Assembly (NCBI GenBank): GCA_027627225.1
Contig: CM051033.1
Coordinates: 13,768,558 to 13,832,557, forward strand
Reading direction: 5' to 3'
Source of the DNA: Congeria kusceri
Lineage: Eukaryota; Mollusca; Bivalvia; Myida; Dreissenidae
Length of the DNA: 64,000 bases
Shown here: positions 57,563-64,000 of the stretch, one piece after another
How the letters are laid out: each line of letters opens with the position of its first letter
How positions within the stretch are numbered: the stretch's first letter is position 1
Position numbers and translations under genes: made by a program
Notes under the pieces: model-generated
Told to the model about the DNA's origin: nothing
Database searches by the model: none
The model's input: the letters and a program-made list of their open reading frames with translations, nothing else

Positions 57563-58116
57563 AAAGCATTATTACGATATTCGGGGCAGATATGTGTGTG
57601 TTACTGTAGATACAAATATAAAGCATTATTACGATATTCGGGGCAGATATGTGTGTGTTACTGCATTATTACGATATTCGGGGCAGATATGTGTGTGTTA
57701 CTGTAGATACAAATATAAAGCATTATTACGATATTCGGGGCAGATATGTGTGTGTTACTGTAGATACAAATATAAAGCATTATTACGATATTCGGGGCAG
57801 ATATGTGTGTGTTACTGTAGATACAAATATAAAGCATTATTACGATATTCGGGGCAGATATGTGTGTGTTACTGTAGATACAAATATAAAGCATTATTAC
57901 GATATTCGGGGCAGATATGTGTGTGTTACTGTAGATACAAATATAAAGCATTATTACGATATTCGGGGCAGATATGTGTGTGTTACTGTAGATACAAATA
58001 TAAAGCATTATTACGATATTCGGGGCAGATATGTGTGTGTTACTGTAGATACAAATATAAAGCATTATTACGATATTCGGGGCAGATATGTGTGTGTTAC
58101 TGTAAATACAAATAAT
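57563..58116. repeat. 57-bp tandem array, 10 copies, nearly identical
   Basis: The unit contains CATTATTACGATATTCGGGG and CAGATATGTGTGTGTTACTG. Starts of the first motif fall at 57567, 57624, 57664, 57721, 57778, 57835, 57892, 57949, 58006 and 58063. Copy 2 to 3 is shortened by 17 bp; the others are almost perfect. Since 57 is 19 codons, frames stay open on both strands (HYYDIRGRYVCVT and NIVIMLYICIYSNTHIS), which is an artefact. Confidence 0.97.
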
Positions 58117-59186
58117 ACTTGTCTAAAAACAATCTAGTTAACCAACTGTATTCAATGTGATTACCATATCTAAGTTTGTATTGTGTTAAAAGGCAATTAA
58201 ATATACTATTTTAAAAATTACCGGTCTAGACCTATTCCAGTAATGGAAATCGAACGAAAGAACGAATTAAATTTGTAAGAATAGTTGTCAGAGATCATTC
58301 CCATATCAACATACTGATGGGAGGCTTCGACCACAAGAAAGGTCATCCCACTGTCCGTAAGGTTGTAAAAACTCGAGATCGGTTTTGTCGGGAACCAGAG
58401 CTACGTACGCAATCTTCTAAATCGTGAATAAAACTGCGTCTCGCCGGGTACCAGTTGACCCAGTGGATAGGATGAGCTAAAGCAATAATATCACTCTTCA
58501 TATGGCTTACATCTTATCATTAAATAATTATATATCTTTGCAGAGTTGATAGGTATCATGTACACAGTACATGTGTATGTTAACTTTTTGCTAGTGTCGA
58601 AATTACACATCAAGCTATCAAAAGTCGCTGATCTCGACAAATATGATAAGGAATTGCCTAATTATTAGCACATTTCTAACAATGTTTAATATCCCCGCCT
58701 CATCGGGCTTATGAGCAGCACACTTGGTCGCTTCTGATTCCAAATCTCTCCTTCCACGGTGGTTACCTACGAACCAATGGCACTTTTCGGAAAGTGCTGT
58801 AAAAGCATCGGTGAGATTTGTGCTCTAAAAAGTGATTCCATTATTGATTAAGTATTATTTTCTTGTAAAAGTATGCCTCATATCCTTGATATGTTGTGAC
58901 TTCAACTTACCAGACGACCAGGTTAACTATTACTCCTGACTCTGGTCTGACAGCCCAATCCATACGGAATATTTGAACCCTTCCTTGTACGGGAAGGTCA
59001 TGATCGAGTTCTCCTCCGCTTGACTGGTGATGTACGCCAGATGACCTCCGTTAACGTTGCAGTGTTGTTCAGCGTCATGCCACATCATTGGTTGGGACAC
59101 GATTTCAAAACAGCTGTCGGCTTCGACTGTGACGTGTCCCCCAGAACTCACAGAATTTGCAACGACATTCGCTGGACATGTATAGC

Positions 59187-61089
59187 CTAAAACAAGTAAT
59201 AGTAATGCTTAAAGCTTTGATCCTTTAGTTACTTCATCAGTTACAAAAACGTTTCAATATGGATAAATACAACAACTCCCCAAAGGAAGAAATACGATCA
59301 ATATTTATTTATACACATATGTAAAAAAAAAAATACATTGCACCGAATAAAGCATCAATAATGATAACAAGTTATGTTTTTAAGATATTTTAGTCTGAAT
59401 GCCTTTAACTTATAGTCAAGGCGTACGTATCACGGATGACAATACAATAGGAAGTCCAGACTATCACTGCTGGTGAGAACAATCCCTTAAACAAGTCTAG
59501 GCTGGCACATCCCCTGACCACTTCCGTTATCATGTCCCCGCCCTCATTTCTGGTTACGTCTGGTCGTGGTCTGTCACCCAAGTATAGTGCGCAAATATTA
59601 ACCTACCCAATATGAATACATTACACAGTGACTGAATGCGCTATTTTTATCTGAACCGATCAACCAAAGAATTGTGTCATGATTTTAAATTTGAGTTTAA
59701 TAGACCATGTGAATTGTTAAGTTCATAAACAAGTATTGCACCATGATAATACCAGCTTCAATAGTCTATAGTTTATATTATTGGCAATAATAATAAAATA
59801 GTTAAAAGATACATACAAATGAAACCGTCCAGTGATTCTAGAAATGAATAAACTAACTTCATAGCCCCCTAACACACAGCGATACATAAAATTGTTTCAT
59901 ATTATTAAACAGGAACGTGCAAGACTCAAACTCTTGAGTAATACGGTGATTTACAAAAAGTGAAATCCGTAATACTTAGAACCTACAAACGCTACTAACG
60001 GTTGATCCCACGTTTTTATGCCTGTGCTATGGCCTGTTGCCCTTTAGCAAAATGCACAATACCTACACTCTATGCTGCTGACCAAGACGAGTGCCGCCCA
60101 TCCCAAGTACTTATGATATCATTCTTCTCTAAGTCCGTCTACAATATTCCCAAAACACCTGTATATACCAAGTGTTACTCTCATTTCCAACATGAATTAA
60201 ACAATTTACTCAGTCATATATCTTATTTTGTTTATAATGAATAACCACAGACTGAATTTTTAATTCAAACACTTCAACTTCCATCCTCGTTTCAGAATGG
60301 AAATTCAAGAAGTATATAATAATTTCACGAAACTTTACATCAATAATAAATATCGATGGTATAGTTAGATTCACTTTAGATTTACAATCATTTCCACAAA
60401 ACAGGTTGCGTGATATTTTAATCAATTACAGTTCTAAAGTAGATTTATTAAACTCAAACGATACTTCAATAATGAAGAAAACTATGTCCAATGCATTATT
60501 CTTTAATGCCTTATAACAAATACATAAAATATAAATTCTTGCAGCATACTATACTCAAATATGCAATACAATTTAAATAACAACAAACATGCACGTATCC
60601 GTATGCCGTTAACGTACTGGTCACTATACCTTTGATAACGTGTGGCTTGCTTTACTGTTATAAACGTATCCGTCATAAAACGAAATTCATCCATCTTGTT
60701 ATTAAGAGAGACTCGTGCATGTAAATATTGGATAATTGCTTTACATCTGTCTTATTAAATGATATATTCCAGCAGTAACTTACAAAATAACGTACAATTT
60801 ACCTCTGAATCAAGTCAGCAATCCTTGAATAAACATAGACGTCAAATACAACAGACAAGACAAATGGGGGAAATTGCAGCGCTTGTTACAAACTTACATT
60901 TAAGAAAAACATGGACTCATTCTGTAGAAAGTATTTTAATGGTTTTAAATGTCTATATTGAATAAATGGAAATAAGCGGATTAGATTACGTTCATATTCT
61001 CATAATAAACATTTAAAATGTAACATTGCTAGAATATGTGATACAGAAACAAGAATAGGTACACAAAAACTATAATATAAATGATTTCG
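59187..61089. other. Intron of the lectin pseudogene, no feature accepted
   Basis: AT-rich. Small open frames at 60002-60244 and 60759-60965 have no recognisable domain or splice context. Confidence 0.35.
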
Positions 61090-61129
61090 CTTCCCGCTAT
61101 TTGCTGGGTTGGGTGCTTTGTAGATGTCA

Positions 61130-62660
61130 GAGATTTGCCTAATGATGAAGTTGTAGTTGTCGGAGATTGTGTTAAAGGTTTATTGATTGTCGGAAATTTT
61201 GTTAAAAATCAGTATGATTGCCTGTGACCTTGTTAATGGTGTTTTAATTTTTAGAATTTCTGTTGAAGATGTAGTGATTGTCTGAGATTGTGTTTTAGAT
61301 GTAATGATTGTCGGAAAATGTGTTGAAGATGTAATGATTGTCGGAGAATGTGTTCAAGATGTAATGATTGTCGGAGAATGTGTTGAAGATGTAGTGACTG
61401 TCGGATAATGTGCTGAAGATGTAATGATTGTCGGATATTGTGTTGTAGATGTAACAATTGTCGGAGATTGTGTTTTAGATGTATTGATTGTCGGAGATTG
61501 TTTTGAAGATATAATGATTGTCAGAGATTGTGTTGCTGATGTAAAGATTGTCGGAGATTGTGTTTTAGATGTATTGATTGTCTGAGATTTTTTGTTTTGA
61601 AGATATAATGATTGTCAGAGATTGTGTTGAGATGTAAAGATTGTCGGAGATTGTGTTTTAGATCTAATGATTGTCGGAGAATGTGTTGAAGATGTAATGA
61701 TTGTCGGAGAATGTGTTGAAGATGTAATGATTGTCGGATATTGTGTTGTAGATGTAATGATTGTCGGAGAATGTTTTGAACATGTGATGATTGTCGACGA
61801 ATGTGTTGAAGATGTAATGATTGTCGAATAATGTTTTGAAGATGTAATGAGTGTCGGAGATTGTGTTTTAGATGTATTGATTGTCGGTGATTGTTTTGAA
61901 GATATAATGATTGTCAGAGATTGTGTTGCAGATGTAAAGATTGTCGGAGATTGTGTTTTAGATGTAATGATTGTCGGATAATGTGTTTTGTATGTAATCA
62001 TTGTCGGAGATTGTGTTAAAGATGTAATGATTGCTAGAGACTTTGTTAAAGGTATACTGGTTGTTGGAGATTGTGCTGAAGACGTAATGATTGTTAGAGA
62101 CTTGGTTAAAGGTATACAGATTATTGGAGATTGTGTTAAAGATGTAATGAGTGTTAGAGACTTTGTTAAAGGTATACTGGTTGTTGGAGATTGTGCTGAA
62201 GACGTAATGATTGTTAGAGACTTGGTTAAAGGTATACTGATTATTGGAGATTGTGTTAAAGATGTACATAATGATTGTTAGAGACTTTGTTAAAGGTATA
62301 CTGGTTGTTGGAGATTGTGTTAAAAATGTAATGATTGTTAGAGACTTTGTTAAAGGTATACTGGTTGCTGGAGATTGTGTTAAAGATGTAATGCCTGTTA
62401 GAGACTTTGTTAAAGGTATACTGGTTGTTGGAGATTGTGCTGAAGATGTAATGATTGTTAGAGACTTTGTTGAAGGTATACTGGTTGTCAGAGATTGTGC
62501 TGAAGATGTAATGATTGTTAGAGACTTTGTTAAAGGTGTATTGATTGTTGGAGATTGTGGTAAATGTATATCGATTGTCAGATATTGTGTTAACGGTATA
62601 TTGAATGCAGGAAATTGTGTTGAAGATGTAATGATTGTCGGAGAATGGGTTGATTGCTGG
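61130..62660 (-). repeat. Expanded 30/60-bp repeat of the pseudogene linker
   Basis: On the plus strand, 61130-62000 is built of about 30-bp units (GATGTAATGATTGTCGGAGA). From 62000 to 62600 higher-order units of about 60 bp alternate GATGTAATGATTGTTAGAGA with GGTATACTGGTTGTTGGAGA. Minus-strand translation is Ser/Thr/Ile-rich (SPTIITSST, TTSIPLTKSLTIIT). It corresponds to the 438-nt linker exon of the intact gene but is more than three times longer and frameshifted. Confidence 0.85.
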
Positions 62661-63109
62661 TTTTCTGCATATACACTAACTGAAAAACTGAAACTGGACA
62701 TAAACAATAAGTCAGAATACGAATTTAGATTTTTTTTAAATACACACTTCAAAGGTCAAAGTAAATGTGTTGTTCAATGAGGTATAATTGTTGCCAAAAT
62801 ACTCAGATTTCAAATATAAAATATATTAACCAATGACCGACATTTTAGCAAATTTTCGAAAATGAAAATCAGTTTATAAAATTACAATTATATGCTAACT
62901 TAGGTATTATATAAACATATGTTAAATTAAACAAGGATTCACTATGTTTCTATTAATATGAACACGTTTTTATTCAATGACAATAATATGCTGTTCCAGG
63001 CCTTACTTGGTGTTAAAATCTGAACGTGGTCCATTAAGGGAGAACCTTTTTTGTCGCATTAAAACTCGAAGAGGTAACCTGTCCTGGATGTAACATCATC
63101 AGCAGCAGT

Positions 63110-63214
63110 AGCAGTAGTGGTTGCAGTAGCAGTAGCAGCAGAAGTAGCAGTCAGTAAACGTAGCAGTTGCAGTAGCAGTTGCACGTGCAGTGGAAGTGGA
63201 ACTAGTTGTGGTGT

Positions 63215-63276
<62 letters not shown>

Positions 63277-63284
63277 TACTAGTT

Positions 63285-63335
<51 letters not shown>

Positions 63336-63336
63336 C

Positions 63337-63415
<79 letters not shown>

Positions 63416-63436
63416 TGTTGTTGTTGCATTAGCAAC

Positions 63437-63483
<47 letters not shown>

Positions 63484-63555
63484 TAGTAGTAGTAGTAGTA
63501 ATAGCAGTAGTAGTAGTAGCAGTAGTAGTAGTAGCAGTAGTAGTAGTAGTAGTAA

Positions 63556-63587
<32 letters not shown>

Positions 63588-63706
63588 TTAATAGTAGTAG
63601 TAGTAGTAGTAGTAGCAGTAGTGGTAGCAGTAGCAGAAGTAGCAGAAGTAGTAGTAGTAGTAGAAGTAGTAGTAGCAGTAGTAGTAGCAGTAGTAGCAGT
63701 AGTAAC

Positions 63707-63747
<41 letters not shown>

Positions 63748-63778
63748 CAGAAGCAGCAGCAGCAGCAGTAGTAGTAGT
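63110..63778. repeat. (GTA)n microsatellite
   Basis: Near-uninterrupted AGT repeats with occasional AGC, AAT and GTT triplets. The poly-Val, poly-Ser and poly-Leu frames are artefacts. Confidence 0.98.
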
Positions 63779-63955
63779 CGGACCGGCTAGCTAAGCTGGG
63801 CTACAAATCCTAGGATCGCGGGTTCGATATCCAGCCCGGCCACATAACTTGTGTGGGGATTGGTCAAGGAAAAGTGTGAGTAGGCTAACTGACTGCCGTT
63901 ATATGACTGAAATACTGTTGAATACGGCGAAAAATCCAAACAAACAAAACAAGAA
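63779..63955 (+). mobile_element. SINE family A, internally deleted copy within the (GTA)n tract
   Basis: tRNA-like head (ACCGGCTAGCTAAGCTGGGC, B box GGGTTCGATATCC), then TGTGTGGGGATTGGTCAAGG joined directly to AAAGTGTGAGTAGG and the core ATGACTGAAATACTGTTGAA. Compared with the copy at 7219-7503 it lacks about 110 bp of body. GTA repeats continue on both sides. Confidence 0.85.
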
Positions 63956-64000
63956 GTAGTAGTAGTAATAGTAGTAGTAGTAGTAGCAGTAGTAGTAGTA
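63956..64000. repeat. (GTA)n microsatellite, continuation to window end
   Basis: Same triplet repeat as 63110-63778 resumes after the SINE and runs off the window. Confidence 0.95.

Larger units (their letters stand above)
58302..63078 (-). pseudogene. Tandem paralogue of the secreted C-type lectin, inactivated
   Basis: Minus-strand homologues of the intact gene: CTLD exon 59186-58911 (276 nt, same length and phase), last exon 58476 to a stop at 58306, linker exon from about 62664 down to about 61090, and a possible relic of exon 2 at 63078-63007 (GYLFEF, then TAA where Asp is expected). Defects: two adjacent stops (TAA TAG, about 58935-58930) after DQSQE in the CTLD exon, a 4-nt duplication in GTACGTAGC of the last exon (about 58400), and 4 extra nt near 62267 in the linker. 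Splice sites (GTAAGT, TTTTAG) are intact. CTLD residues WIGL and WDD remain recognisable. Confidence 0.8.

Noticed and set aside
57486..58137. 209-aa and 162-aa frames of HYYDIRGRYVCVT repeats
   Set aside because: A 57-bp tandem array, equal to 19 codons, explains the open frames on both strands.
60002..60244. 80-aa frame with Cys-rich start
   Set aside because: No domain, leader or splice sites; lies in the intron of the lectin pseudogene.
63117..63794. 225-aa poly-Val/poly-Ser protein
   Set aside because: Pure (GTA)n microsatellite translation.

Overview
The window reads as a metazoan, most likely bivalve mollusc, nuclear genome segment. It has AT-rich intron and intergenic DNA, spliced genes, and very dense repeats of mollusc type: tRNA-derived SINEs ending in a conserved core, pearl-like tandem-core elements with (ACGG)n tracts, LINEs, a Ty3/gypsy relic, and a long-TIR MITE carrying GGGCTTAATGCATGTGCG. 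From memory that MITE suggests a Dreissena-like mussel; this was not verified.

Layout. 1-5931: decayed Ty3/gypsy element entering from the left. 5.9-14.8 kb: AT-rich DNA with a SINE flanked by a 12-bp target duplication, two copies of the MITE, a 142-bp tandem array (pearl-like element 1), and two possible host exons on the minus strand. 15.2-16.3 kb: fossil reverse transcriptase on the minus strand, interrupted by a perfect-period 50-bp array. 17.7-20.4 kb: LINE relic. 20.5-22.1 kb: possible signal-peptide exon and a 378-bp direct repeat. 26-29.3 kb: large pearl-like array with an inserted solo-LTR-like element and a foreign array block. 29.4-34.1 kb: satellite-rich zone (CACGTG array, 21-bp arrays open on both strands, 933-bp duplication around a large palindrome). 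36.1-36.9 kb: intact single-exon gene for a 281-residue protein with an acylation-type N-terminus, behind three CRE-like sites. 37-47.8 kb: GC-rich inverted minisatellite, two more pearl-like elements and a second LINE. 48.3-53.6 kb: intact six-exon minus-strand gene for a secreted C-type lectin. 53.6-63.1 kb: more repeats and a broken tandem paralogue of the lectin. 63.1-64 kb: (GTA)n tract with an inserted SINE.

The best-supported host biology is the lectin pair. The intact gene encodes a signal peptide, a small four-cysteine SH3b-like module, a Thr/Pro-rich linker made of 30-bp repeats, and a C-type lectin domain. Exon phases agree across all five introns. The upstream paralogue keeps the same 276-nt lectin exon but has two adjacent nonsense codons, a 4-nt duplication in the last exon and a 4-nt insertion in a linker that has grown to about 1.6 kb. 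Mobile elements crowd the introns of the intact gene, and one MITE ends 23 nt from a splice acceptor. All exon models come from reading splice signals and frames by eye, without transcript data.
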